A stretch of DNA of 64,000 nt, taken from the NCBI RefSeq assembly GCF_003697785.1, contig NZ_QOKZ01000006.1, positions 1-64,000 of the forward strand, in the 5' to 3' direction. Each line of letters opens with the position of its first letter. The stretch's first letter is position 1. The notes under the pieces are model-generated. The model was given only the letters and a program-made list of their open reading frames with translations, searched no databases and was not told the DNA's origin. Source of the stretch: Paracoccus alkanivorans (lineage in GTDB: Bacteria > Pseudomonadota > Alphaproteobacteria > Rhodobacterales > Rhodobacteraceae). The position numbers and the translations under genes are program-made. Positions 43,355 through 52,099 of the stretch are shown here, piece after piece.

Positions 43355-44829
43355 GCGGCCACCACCATGACGACGCAGGACAGTGCCGCGAGCGCAAGGC
43401 TGATCCTGTCGCGGGCGGCAAAAACCACGGGATCGTCATGCATCTCTCCGCGATGCGTCAAAAGCCAGACCCGGGTGATCCAGAACAGCACGATGGGAAC
43501 CAGCGCCCACAGGATTTGCGGATGATCGTAAACGAGGCCGACATCCCGGCTGTTGATATAAAGGCCAAGAACGAAAGCCGAGATATAGCCCGCACCGGTG
43601 CCCATGCTGTCAAGCAATGGCAGGTCGCTGACCAGATAGCCGCGGCCCCGGCTGCTCTCCTTGTTCTGGTTGCGCATTACCGCCAGCTCGGCGCAACGCT
43701 TCACGAAGGCGAGGCTGAGAAACAGGAAGAACGCGAATGACAGCAGCCAGAACGACAGGGTGATCCCTGCCGCCGCGCCGCCCGCAACCACCCGCGTGGT
43801 GTAAAGCAGTGCCAGCGTCTGCACGTCCAGCCCCGGGATCTGCTTGATCTTGAAGCTGTAGGCGAGCGTCATCGCGTAATAAGCCGCCAGCGTGAGCGCG
43901 AATTGCCATGGCAGGAACAGCGTCAACAGGATGCTTCCCGCAAGCAGGATGGGGACCAGCTTCAACCCGGTCTGGATGCTGAGTTCACCCGAGGCGAATG
44001 GCCGTTTGCATTTGCGCGGATGCAGGCGGTCATCCGCCACGTCGATGATATCGTTGAGCAGATAGACGCTTGAAGCGCAAAGCCCGAATGCCAGAAAGCC
44101 CATCACGATCTGGCCAAAGGCCAGCATGTCGGCGGTCTGGAACGCCGCGATCAGCGGTGCGAACAGCAACAGATTCTTCAGCCACTGGTGAATGCGCATT
44201 GCCCGAAGATAGGTTCTCGGTCCGGCCTCGGAGCGCGGAAAGACATGCTCGACCGACGCGTTGTCCTGTGCCCAACGCGTGACGCGTGCAGAGGCATTCA
44301 CCACGATTGCGTGACGCGCCGCCTGCCAGATCGGATAGTCCACGCTGGCATTGCCGGCATAGTCAAAGCCCTTGGGGCCGAAACGCTCATGCAATACCGA
44401 CAGTTTTTCCAGACCGGTCCGGTTATGGATGCCGTCGCTGGCGAAAACCTCGTCGAAAAGCCCCGTTTCATCGGCGACTTCCCGCACCCAGGTCTCGTGA
44501 CTGCCGCTGGCAAGATAAAGCTGCCTGCCCCGGGCCTTCTCGGATTGCAGCCAGGCCATGAAGGGGCGGTTGAATCCCAATGTCGGTATCTCGATCTCGG
44601 CATGCTCGGCGACCTTTGCCTTCAGCGCGGCACGCCCGCCAAGCGCCCATACCGGCAAAAGCAGAAGATAGAACAGCGAGCGCTTGAGCAGCGCGATCAC
44701 CCCCTCGATCAGCAGATCACCCTTGATCAGCGTGCCGTCAAGATCGACGACGAGAGGTGGTGTCCCGTCCAGGGACTGCGTCGAATCCGCATCGCCGGAA
44801 TTGGGCGATATCGTCTCCAGCTTGGTCAT
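43351..44829 (-). CDS. HAD phosphatase fused to UbiA-type prenyltransferase (polyprenyl-phosphate phosphoribosyltransferase-like)
   Basis: The product is 492 residues. Residues of about 25-200 are a HAD phosphatase (VVDLDGTLIKGDLL with the two Asp at 29 and 31, and later GNASVDYPIWQAA). Residues of about 205-492 are a UbiA-type domain with MRIHQWLKNLLLFAPL, NDIIDVADDRLHP, and IPGLDVQTLALLYTTRVVAGG, resembling mycobacterial decaprenyl-phosphate phosphoribosyltransferase. One protein could thus make the phosphoribosyl lipid and remove its 5-phosphate. ATG 44829 has AGGA before it and follows the previous stop by four bases. Direct enzyme assignment is inferred. Confidence 0.78.
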   Translation of the reverse strand: MTKLETISPNSGDADSTQSLDGTPPLVVDLDGTLIKGDLLIEGVIALLKRSLFYLLLLPVWALGGRAALKAKVAEHAEIEIPTLGFNRPFMAWLQSEKARGRQLYLASGSHETWVREVADETGLFDEVFASDGIHNRTGLEKLSVLHERFGPKGFDYAGNASVDYPIWQAARHAIVVNASARVTRWAQDNASVEHVFPRSEAGPRTYLRAMRIHQWLKNLLLFAPLIAAFQTADMLAFGQIVMGFLAFGLCASSVYLLNDIIDVADDRLHPRKCKRPFASGELSIQTGLKLVPILLAGSILLTLFLPWQFALTLAAYYAMTLAYSFKIKQIPGLDVQTLALLYTTRVVAGGAAAGITLSFWLLSFAFFLFLSLAFVKRCAELAVMRNQNKESSRGRGYLVSDLPLLDSMGTGAGYISAFVLGLYINSRDVGLVYDHPQILWALVPIVLFWITRVWLLTHRGEMHDDPVVFAARDRISLALAALSCVVMVVAA

Positions 44830-44833
44830 GAAT

Positions 44834-45793
44834 TCATCCTTGCTCGCTTTCGAGATCAGCCACCGGCACGGGCCGGGGCCACGCCGCAAGCCCCAGCCAG
44901 GCCGCACCGCCCAATGCGATGGCGAACCAGAGGGTCGCGAGACGTACGAGAATGGTAACCGCCACCGCGGCAGGCATCGGCGCCCCCGCGAATATTAGCA
45001 GGGCGGTCATGGTGGCGTCGGCGCTGCCAAGGCCGCCGGGCAGGAATGTCAGCGCACCGGCCAGCATCGCGGTCGCATAGATACCGATCGCGGCGCCCAG
45101 ACCGATCTGAAGCCCGAGCGCGTCGGTCACCAGGTAAAGCCCTATCCCCTCTGCCAGCCAGGCGATCAGGCCTATCGCCAGTCCTCCGGCCAGCAGTCTT
45201 CCGCGGATCAGCGTGGTCAGGTCACGCCGAAAGCCCGGCAAGCGGGCGCCAAGAGAGCGCAGGCGCTCTGACGGCAGGGTTTGCGAGAACCGCTCCAGCC
45301 AGGTCAGGGCTACGGGATGCATGGCAGCCAGAAGCAGCAGGGTGATGCCTCCGCCGATCAGGGGCAGCCAGCGTGCCTCGGGCATCGGCGCCAGAAGCAG
45401 CAGGATCGCCAGCAGGCTGATCGCCATCAGGTCAAGAAGCCGTTCGGCCATAAGGATCGACAGCGACCGTTCGATTCTTGCGCCGAAAGGCCGCAGCAGG
45501 ATGGCCCTGACTCCCTCGCCGACCTTGCCGGGGGTCGCGGTCAGCGCGAAACCCGCCACATAGATCGCGAGATGCCGTATCAATGGAACCGAATGCCCGA
45601 GATCCCTCAGATAAATGTGCCAGCGCCCGAAACGCAGCACGTAATTGACCAGTGACAGGGCCAGAACCAGTATCCAGGTCGCCATGTCCAACTGCCGCGC
45701 CGAGGCCACGACCTCATCGAGATCGACCCAATAGGCCAGCGCCAGATAGACCAGCAGGCCGCCGATTATGAATGACAAAGTGCTAAGACGCAC
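44834..45793 (-). CDS. LPG-synthase-TM-like membrane protein (candidate flippase)
   Basis: The product is 319 residues with about eight membrane segments. The pattern VNYVLRFGRWHIYLRDLGH and AGFALTATPGKVGEGVRAILL with later LPGGLGSADA is the conserved core of the lysylphosphatidylglycerol-synthase transmembrane family (PF03706). In several glycan systems such proteins are linked to movement of lipids. As the first gene of the prenyl-arabinose operon it could flip the sugar lipid to the periplasm; this is inference. Confidence 0.72.
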   Translation of the reverse strand: MRLSTLSFIIGGLLVYLALAYWVDLDEVVASARQLDMATWILVLALSLVNYVLRFGRWHIYLRDLGHSVPLIRHLAIYVAGFALTATPGKVGEGVRAILLRPFGARIERSLSILMAERLLDLMAISLLAILLLLAPMPEARWLPLIGGGITLLLLAAMHPVALTWLERFSQTLPSERLRSLGARLPGFRRDLTTLIRGRLLAGGLAIGLIAWLAEGIGLYLVTDALGLQIGLGAAIGIYATAMLAGALTFLPGGLGSADATMTALLIFAGAPMPAAVAVTILVRLATLWFAIALGGAAWLGLAAWPRPVPVADLESEQG

Positions 45794-46078
45794 GAATGTT
45801 CCTTTCCTGCCTTGTCCGACTCGCCGGACCCGCCGAGCGGTCGCCGCTGCAGTGCGGCATACCGGACGAGATGGCCGGCGGATGGTTGCAGTTGGAAACG
45901 GGACAGTCCATTCACAGGTTCCCCAAATCCGGATTCACCCGCAAGATTCCGCCGAACACGGGTATGAGAGCCAATTGCTATGGAACAACTATGCTGCTCA
46001 TGAGATGAGCTTCTGTACCGCCCGAAAATATCGGTTCATGTTAAATTCACTACGCTCTCTGACGGTTCAGCGAATGCC

Positions 46079-47953
46079 ATGAAACAGAAAACCACCCTTG
46101 TTCTCGCCGTCACCGCCGTTGCGGTGACCGGGATCGTTGCGAGTCAGGCGCTTGCCGTCATGTCCGGCAATTTCTCGATGCGCCGGGCCGGAAACGAACT
46201 GGTCGAAAGCGTAAGCGAACGGCTTGGCGTCTCGGTCACGTTTCAGGACGACCCCGAGGTGACGAGTTTTCCGATACCCCGGATCATCGCGCGGGATGTC
46301 ACGGTAACCGAAAACGGCGAACCCGGCTCTGCTTCGTCGGTCACGGTCCCGGAGCTCGAGGTGTCGCTGAAGGTCCTCCCCCTGCTCATCGGGCAGGTGG
46401 AAGTGGAGCGGCTGACCATGATCGAACCCGAGATCCGGATCGTCAGCTCGAAACAGGGTGACGGCAAAGCGCCGTCCGGAACCGCCGCGCATGACCTTCT
46501 GCAAGTCATGGCGCTGGCAGAGGAACTGAGCGCCGAACTGGGTGCGTTCGAACTTCGTGATGCCAGCCTGAGTTTTGAAAATCCCCGGACAGGGGATGTC
46601 GAGAAGGTTCGCAACGCCGATCTGTCGGCCGCCTGGTCAAAGACAGCACAATCCATCAGCCTGGGTGGAACGGCCGAATGGCGTGGCGTGGAGCTTGATC
46701 TCAACGCCGCGCTTACCGAACCATCCGCCGCGCTGTCGGACAAGGGCAGCCCGATCAGCCTGTCGCTTTCGACGCAACAGGCCGAGACGTCCGATACCGG
46801 TGACGGAACATCCGCCTGGTCGTCCTGCCTGCTTCCCCTTGCATCCCGCCAGCCCATCGGCCCTATCGACATCGAGGGCATGCTGCGGGTAGACGGCAGG
46901 CGGGTTTCGCTTTCAGACGCGGATTTCAGCTTTAACGGTGGCGAGGCCGCGGGAGAGATTTCCGTCACGCAGTCGAAAGGCCGATCCCGGATCGAGGGCT
47001 CGGTGGCGTTCGAGACGCTGGATCTCGTCACCCTGGGCCGGGCCTATCAATCGGAAGATCACGACCTTGGCGCGATCATGTCGGTCAAGTCGGCCTGCAT
47101 GGAGGCGGGCGACACCGCCTTGTCGCTTGAAGCCGACGAACTTCGCCTCGGGCAATTCAGCGTGACCGATGCCGCGCTTGACCTCGAAACACGGGAAAAC
47201 CGCGTGGATTTCGACCTGCGCCGGGCCACGCTGGCCAATGGCTCGATTGCCGGGGAGGGTAATATCGAGGCGGATGACCGCGGGCTGGCCGTGGATCTGG
47301 ATGCAAGAATCACGGATCTGTCGGTGACCGAACTCGGCCAGGCATTCTGGTCGATCCATCGCAGCCGCCATCCGATCGGGATCGACAGCCCCCCGCGCGG
47401 AACCGCATCGGCCGAGTTCCGGGTTTCGGCTCGCGGGGAAACCCCCGCCGCGCTCTGGCAAGGACTCGAAGGCCATGGGCGGATACAGGTGCGGGACGGC
47501 AGCATCGATGGTGCGAATATCGTCGCGACCCTCGACCGCCTCAGGGATGGCAACGAGATCATCGCCAAGGGCGAGGCCCCCTTCGTTCCGGTGCCCGGCC
47601 GCACGCATTTCACCGAACTGAACGCGGCCCTTGTCGCCGAGGGCGGCACGGCGCGGACCGAACAGGTGCATATGGCGGGCGAGAATTTCGAGATCGAGCT
47701 TGCAGGCAAGCTGGGGCTCGATGGCGGCCTGATGGTGGCCGTGGGAACCGCCTCGCTGTTTTCCGGGGATGACGAAAAGGAATCCCGCCGGGACGACCCG
47801 ATCGTGGAACTTCCCTTTGGCGTGGGCGGTTCGGTCAAGCATCCGGGCATAGCCCCGGGCATCCCCCGGATCGGACCGCGCGCCGAAGCGGCACCCGCCT
47901 CGGAAAACTGCACCTTCCTGGAGCGGCCCGACCGCTGCTCGCGGCGTCTCTAG
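46079..47953 (+). CDS. AsmA-family protein
   Basis: The product is 624 residues. An N-terminal hydrophobic anchor (about 8-27) precedes an extended beta-rich region with the AsmA pattern LLIGQVEVERLTMIEPEIRIV, and a C-terminal repeat RIQVRDGSIDGANIVATLDRL typical of AsmA. AsmA-like proteins bridge the periplasm and are thought to carry lipids to the outer membrane. The tail has two cysteines (NCTFLERPDRC) that may form a disulfide. It is divergent from the arabinose-lipid operon, with 285 bases between, and is followed by a GT-C-like gene. Confidence 0.8.
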   Translation: MKQKTTLVLAVTAVAVTGIVASQALAVMSGNFSMRRAGNELVESVSERLGVSVTFQDDPEVTSFPIPRIIARDVTVTENGEPGSASSVTVPELEVSLKVLPLLIGQVEVERLTMIEPEIRIVSSKQGDGKAPSGTAAHDLLQVMALAEELSAELGAFELRDASLSFENPRTGDVEKVRNADLSAAWSKTAQSISLGGTAEWRGVELDLNAALTEPSAALSDKGSPISLSLSTQQAETSDTGDGTSAWSSCLLPLASRQPIGPIDIEGMLRVDGRRVSLSDADFSFNGGEAAGEISVTQSKGRSRIEGSVAFETLDLVTLGRAYQSEDHDLGAIMSVKSACMEAGDTALSLEADELRLGQFSVTDAALDLETRENRVDFDLRRATLANGSIAGEGNIEADDRGLAVDLDARITDLSVTELGQAFWSIHRSRHPIGIDSPPRGTASAEFRVSARGETPAALWQGLEGHGRIQVRDGSIDGANIVATLDRLRDGNEIIAKGEAPFVPVPGRTHFTELNAALVAEGGTARTEQVHMAGENFEIELAGKLGLDGGLMVAVGTASLFSGDDEKESRRDDPIVELPFGVGGSVKHPGIAPGIPRIGPRAEAAPASENCTFLERPDRCSRRL

Positions 47954-48039
47954 TTCACTTCCGACGAATGCCGCCACGAAGCAACGATATGCGCCCTCGG
48001 CGCGAGAACCGCACGAGGCGGTCGGGCAAGGAAAAAGAC

Positions 48040-49641
48040 ATGACCACAAAAGGCGAGAATCCTCCGTTCAGGCACCCGCTTCCCGACGCTCCGGGACGTG
48101 ACGTGATCGCGGATTGGTTTTGCCTGCACCGGGTAGCCATCACCGCGCTATGCGTATTCGCCGCCGCGCTCACATTCTTCGGCAGCCTGCTGTATCCCGG
48201 CCTGGGCGGTGTTTTGAACAGCGGCGATTCCGCCAAGTTCCAGGTTCTCGGACATACCTCGATCCTTGTGCATGGTCCCGGCTATCCGCTGGTCCTGATG
48301 CTTGGAACAGTGGTTCGTTTCCTGTCCCTGCCGGTGCCGGACTGGTGGGCGATGACTTTCGCGCTTTCCGCCATCCCGGGCTCCATCGCGATCACCTTCG
48401 CCTTCCTGATCGTCGAGCGCCTGACCCAGAGCATCGCATTCGGGCTGGCCGGAGCGATATGGCTGGCCAGCGCCAGCCTGATGGCGGTTCAGGCCACCGA
48501 GGCCGAGGTCTATGCACTGACCCTCGCCTTCATCCTCGGCACCAGTTTCCTGCTGATCCTGTTCGTGCAGACCCGCCGCCTGAATTTCTTCCTTGCCGCC
48601 TGCGCAGTCTATTCCCTGTCCTTCGGCAATCACCTGATGATGATCATGCTGGTGCCGATGTTCCTGATCGTCACCCTGATCCATTACCGGATCGTTCTGC
48701 GGTGGCGGCCCGTGGCGATCGTGCTGGGCTTCATCCTGCTTGGAGCGAGCCAGTATCTCTACCTGGCCTATATCGCATACAGCCCGGATACCGCCTATTC
48801 GGAATATATGCCGCTGCCGCCAGCGACGGTGATGGAGTTGATCCATTATATTCTCGGCACCTATTTCAGCGATCTCTACGGCTCCGGAATGCAGTCGACG
48901 CTGACGCTAGAGGCGCTCTTGACGACGTTCCGTTCTGCTTATCCCGGGCTTTCGCTGCCTCTGGTCATTGTGGGGGTGCTGCTGTTTTTCGCCGGATGGA
49001 CGCGGCGCGATATCGCCTGGCGCGGGCTCGCGGTGATCTATGGGACGGGCCTTTCCTTCGTCCCTTTCGCGCTCTGGTATGGCGCTTACGATATCCAGGC
49101 GTTTCATCTTCCGGTGCTGGGGCCGTTCCTGGTGGCATCAGTGGCCACGATCGGCTGGTGGCTTCGCGACCGCAAGCTGGCCTTCACGGTTCTGACAGCC
49201 GCGGCGCTGGTGGCAGGCCTAGTGCGTGCCGGGCAAACCGCCATGATCCTGAGCGAGCGCGAGCCGGCTTTCGCCGGGGTGCGTTCCGCCGTCGAGGAAC
49301 TGGTCAGACAATCGCCGGTGGAAAACCCGATCATCGCCATGTCCTACGGGGTGCGTATGGCGACACTTTATTACGAACTTCGCGGCGAGGTTCCCACCAC
49401 GCCGACCTACCGCGTGCATTGGCGCGCCATCGCGCTGGTGGAGGATCAGCCCTCGGTCGGCGGCATCGTCGTTCCGGCAGAGGGCTATCAGTTCGTCCGC
49501 TGGATCGAGGAAAAGCGCCCCGACATGACCTGCCGGACGCAGGAGCTTCGGCAATCCGAAGACGCGGCATGGCCCGCCTATTCCTTCGAATGTCACAGCC
49601 AGGCCACGTCCCCATCCGCTCCGGGAAACAGCCCCGGCTGA
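48040..49641 (+). CDS. DUF2723/TMEM260-like membrane glycosyltransferase
   Basis: The product is 533 residues with about eleven membrane helices. The first periplasmic loop SGDSAKFQVLGHTSILVHGPGYPLVLM follows the DSGEF-HPPGYPL pattern of the DUF2723 (TMEM260) family of GT-C transferases; human TMEM260 is an O-mannosyltransferase. The C-terminal part is a soluble domain. ATG 48040 follows AAGGA; the longer frame from 47968 is less supported. It starts 86 bases after the AsmA gene. Its donor may be a polyprenyl-phosphate sugar from the neighbouring operon. Confidence 0.72.
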   Translation: MTTKGENPPFRHPLPDAPGRDVIADWFCLHRVAITALCVFAAALTFFGSLLYPGLGGVLNSGDSAKFQVLGHTSILVHGPGYPLVLMLGTVVRFLSLPVPDWWAMTFALSAIPGSIAITFAFLIVERLTQSIAFGLAGAIWLASASLMAVQATEAEVYALTLAFILGTSFLLILFVQTRRLNFFLAACAVYSLSFGNHLMMIMLVPMFLIVTLIHYRIVLRWRPVAIVLGFILLGASQYLYLAYIAYSPDTAYSEYMPLPPATVMELIHYILGTYFSDLYGSGMQSTLTLEALLTTFRSAYPGLSLPLVIVGVLLFFAGWTRRDIAWRGLAVIYGTGLSFVPFALWYGAYDIQAFHLPVLGPFLVASVATIGWWLRDRKLAFTVLTAAALVAGLVRAGQTAMILSEREPAFAGVRSAVEELVRQSPVENPIIAMSYGVRMATLYYELRGEVPTTPTYRVHWRAIALVEDQPSVGGIVVPAEGYQFVRWIEEKRPDMTCRTQELRQSEDAAWPAYSFECHSQATSPSAPGNSPG

Positions 49642-49700
49642 CGGCTCACCCCCATTGGCAGGCTTTCATGCCTTGCAGCATTACCTGCCTGCGCCGTGGT

Positions 49701-50171
49701 TCACTTCAGTCTTTCGACGTAACCTGCAAGCTGATCGATCGTGGTGCCCCAGCCCTCGTGAAAGCCCAGCTCTTCATGCTTGCGGCTGTCGGCAGGATTC
49801 TTGTGCAGGACGCGGGCAGAATAACATGTTCCCTGCCCCTCCGCCTCAAAGCCGATGATCGCCGTCAGCGACAGCCACGGCTCCGTCGGCCGCCAGCCTT
49901 CGGCAAGGGAAGTCGTGAAAACCAGGCGTTTCTCGGGCAGTATATCCAGGAAACATCCCTCGACATGCGGCTTGAAATCGCCGCCGCCCTCTCGCATCCG
50001 GGTTTCGAAACCTCCGCCCGGACGCAGGTCGAGCTTGATCACCTTGCATTCGATGGGGGCGGGAATCCACCATTTCTCAAGATGTTCGGCCTTGCTCCAC
50101 GCTTTCCAGACAGTGGCTGGCGAAGCATCTATAAAGCGTGAAATCCTCAATTCAGCATCTTCAGCCGTCAT
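49701..50171 (-). CDS. AHSA1/SRPBCC-family protein
   Basis: The product is 156 residues from ATG 50171, which has AAGGG nine bases before it; ATG 50180 is an alternative. The pattern ELRISRFIDASPATVWKAWSKAEHLEKWW followed by DLRPGGGFETRM and a C-terminal helix GFHEGWGTTIDQLAGYVERL is typical of AHSA1-type START-fold proteins. Pairs of ArsR regulator and AHSA1 protein are common in bacteria. Ligand and role are unknown. The start overlaps the upstream regulator gene. Confidence 0.8.
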   Translation of the reverse strand: MTAEDAELRISRFIDASPATVWKAWSKAEHLEKWWIPAPIECKVIKLDLRPGGGFETRMREGGGDFKPHVEGCFLDILPEKRLVFTTSLAEGWRPTEPWLSLTAIIGFEAEGQGTCYSARVLHKNPADSRKHEELGFHEGWGTTIDQLAGYVERLK

Positions 50172-50511
50172 TTTCATCATCCCTTGTCATCCGCGTTTCG
50201 ACATAATCCACAAGCCGGTCCGTTCGCGCCTGCCAAAGCCTGCGCTGCTCGGAAAGCCATGACTCGGCCTGTTCCAACGCCTCGATCCTCACCCGGCAGA
50301 TGCGGACACGGCCGCTCTTTTCGGTTGCGATCAGCCCGCTGCTCTCAAGCACCCGCAGATGCTTCAGGAATGCCGGGAGTCCCATGTCGAAAGGCTCGGC
50401 CAGTTCCTTGACCGGTGCGGGGCCGGCGATCAGGCGGTTGACGACCGCTCTTCTCGTCGGATCCGACAGGGCGTGAAACGCGTCATCGAGCGGCATGCAA
50501 TAGCTTTCCAT
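50161..50511 (-). CDS. ArsR-family transcriptional regulator
   Basis: The product is 116 residues from ATG 50511 (50523 and 50496 are possible). A winged helix-turn-helix is evident: AFHALSDPTRRAVVNRLIAGPAPVKELAEPF, then LPAFLKHLRVLESSGLIATEKSGRVRI. There is no cluster of cysteines for metal binding, so it belongs to the non-metal group often paired with AHSA1 genes. It probably represses its own operon; the AT-rich promoter region at 50515-50560 contains an imperfect AGTT/AACT repeat. Confidence 0.85.
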   Translation of the reverse strand: MESYCMPLDDAFHALSDPTRRAVVNRLIAGPAPVKELAEPFDMGLPAFLKHLRVLESSGLIATEKSGRVRICRVRIEALEQAESWLSEQRRLWQARTDRLVDYVETRMTRDDENDG

Positions 50512-50593
50512 GTGGTAAACCATACATAATAGTTAACCAGATGGCAAACTGTTTGTCCGGATGGAATGGCGCTCCGGAGTCCCCGGACCCGGC

Positions 50594-51316
50594 TCAGCCC
50601 GCTTGCCTGCGGAATGTCACGTAATGCGGCGTCCGGCCTTCGCGCAGCGCCTTTTGCTCGTAACGGGTGCTGATCCAATCCTCCCACGGCTCTGCCGTTT
50701 CGCGGATCAGGTCGAATCCGGCCAATGGCACCTCTTCGAGCGTCTGGCGGACATAATCGGGAATGTCGGTTGCCACGCGGAACTCGCCTCCCGGACGCAT
50801 CACCCGCGCGAGCGGCAACAGATGTTCGGGCGTGACGAAGCGGCGGCGATGATGGCGGGCCTTTGGCCAGGGATCGGGATACATCAGGAAGGCCCGGTCG
50901 ATACTGGCGTCGAGAAGCACGTCCATCAGGTCGCGTGCGTCGCCCGGATGAACCGAGACATTGCCGACCCCCGCCGCGCGAATCTTGCCCAGCAGCATGG
51001 CCACGCCATTGATGAAGGGTTCGCAACCGATGATCCCGATATCGGGATAGGTCGCGGCCATATGCACCATATGCTCGCCCCCGCCAAAGCCGACCTCCAT
51101 CCAGACCGGACGGTCATCTCCGAAAATCGCCGCAGGATCGATGGGGTGGCGCTCGGGGTTCTCCTGAACGGAAATCCCGCGCGGGCGCAACTCGCCCAGA
51201 TCCTCGCTCAGATATCCCTTCTGGCTCTGGCGCAGGGTCTTTCCATGACGCCGCCCATAGAAATTGCGGCGCGGCGGGTTCGGGTCAAAGGCGGATTTGG
51301 TGGACATGACGCTCAT
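50594..51316 (-). CDS. trmB: tRNA (guanosine(46)-N7)-methyltransferase
   Basis: The product is 240 residues. The Rossmann SAM site VWMEVGFGGGEHMV, the motif FLMYPDPWPKARHHRRRFV and C-terminal FRVATDIPDYVRQTLEEVP are diagnostic of TrmB. It methylates G46 in the variable loop of tRNA. The basic N-terminal part (NPPRRNFYGRRHGKTLR) is usual in alphaproteobacteria. ATG 51307 is an alternative start. A 37-residue basic mini-ORF ends with an ATGA overlap at its start. Confidence 0.94.
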   Translation of the reverse strand: MSVMSTKSAFDPNPPRRNFYGRRHGKTLRQSQKGYLSEDLGELRPRGISVQENPERHPIDPAAIFGDDRPVWMEVGFGGGEHMVHMAATYPDIGIIGCEPFINGVAMLLGKIRAAGVGNVSVHPGDARDLMDVLLDASIDRAFLMYPDPWPKARHHRRRFVTPEHLLPLARVMRPGGEFRVATDIPDYVRQTLEEVPLAGFDLIRETAEPWEDWISTRYEQKALREGRTPHYVTFRRQAG

Positions 51317-51426
51317 GCTTCGATGGTTTTCCTGCTTTCATGGGCAATATAACCCCGGCGCACCCGGATTGTCCCGCGCCGGACGGCGATCCTGCCGACG
51401 CTGGCCTTGCCCGACACCCGCAACAC
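51313..51426 (-). CDS. Possible basic mini-protein between queF and trmB (37 aa)
   Basis: A GTG two bases after the queF stop opens a frame of 37 residues rich in arginine (VGRIAVRRGTIRVRRGYI) and stops in an ATGA overlap with trmB. It fills the gap exactly, which hints at translational coupling of the three genes. The start codon is weak and no homology is known, so a coincidence in GC-rich DNA cannot be excluded. Confidence 0.2.
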   Translation of the reverse strand: MLRVSGKASVGRIAVRRGTIRVRRGYIAHESRKTIEA

Positions 51427-51428
51427 GC

Positions 51429-51890
51429 TCAGCCGCGCCCGCGATAACCCGGCACCCCCTGATCGGGCAGCCACAGCCCGGCGGGCGCAGCCCCGGTCTG
51501 CCAGAACACGTCGATCGGCATGCCGCCACGGGGATACCAATAGCCGCCGATCCGCAGCCATTGCGGCGCCAGCGTCTCGGCCAGACGTTTGCCGATGCCC
51601 ACGATGCAGTCCTCGTGAAAGGCGCCGTGATTGCGGAAACTGCCCAGGTAGAGTTTCAGCGATTTCGATTCGACCAGCCAGTCACCCGGCACATAGTCGA
51701 TCACCAGATACGCGAAGTCGGGCTGACCTGTAATCGGGCAGAGACTGGTGAACTCGGGTTGCGTGAAGCGCACCGCATAGGCTTCGCCCGGCTGCGGGTT
51801 CGGCACCCGCTCCAGCACCGCTTCATCGGGGTTTCGCGGCAATTCGGTATTGGCGCCAAGCTGGGTCAGCGCGTCAGTATAATGGCTCAT
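51429..51890 (-). CDS. queF: NADPH-dependent 7-cyano-7-deazaguanine reductase QueF
   Basis: The product is 153 residues, the short unimodular type. The catalytic Cys lies in [14 protein letters not shown] and the Asp in [19 protein letters not shown] is the substrate-binding segment. QueF reduces preQ0 to preQ1 in queuosine synthesis. The start at 51890 was chosen because the preceding 46 codons have no coding pattern and CAAGCTCCTG on plus gives AGGAGCTTGAG as ribosome site. Confidence 0.94.
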   Translation of the reverse strand: MSHYTDALTQLGANTELPRNPDEAVLERVPNPQPGEAYAVRFTQPEFTSLCPITGQPDFAYLVIDYVPGDWLVESKSLKLYLGSFRNHGAFHEDCIVGIGKRLAETLAPQWLRIGGYWYPRGGMPIDVFWQTGAAPAGLWLPDQGVPGYRGRG

Positions 51891-52006
51891 CTCAAGCTCC
51901 TGTTTTGACCGGGTGGGCTGCGACCGGGAGCGCTCCGATAGCAGCCAAGAGCGATCCGCGTCAATCCGCACCCTTGCACCCGGCCGCATCGCGGGCCACC
52001 AATGCG

Positions 52007-52099
52007 CCATGAGACTGGACATCGCCATAGTCGGGCTGGCCCCCGCTCGCGAAAGAGGTCATCCCCTGACCATCGCCGCGCCGACCGGGACGGGCCCAT
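52007..52099 (+). CDS. Leader-like mini-ORF or gene relic before the globin gene (30 aa)
   Basis: ATG 52007 opens 30 codons that end with an ATGA overlap on the globin start. The first residues [13 protein letters not shown] look like the beginning of an FAD-dependent oxidoreductase whose IVGAGPAG motif is lost after the strand. It may be a deletion relic that now acts only by coupling translation. Evidence is slight. Confidence 0.2.
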
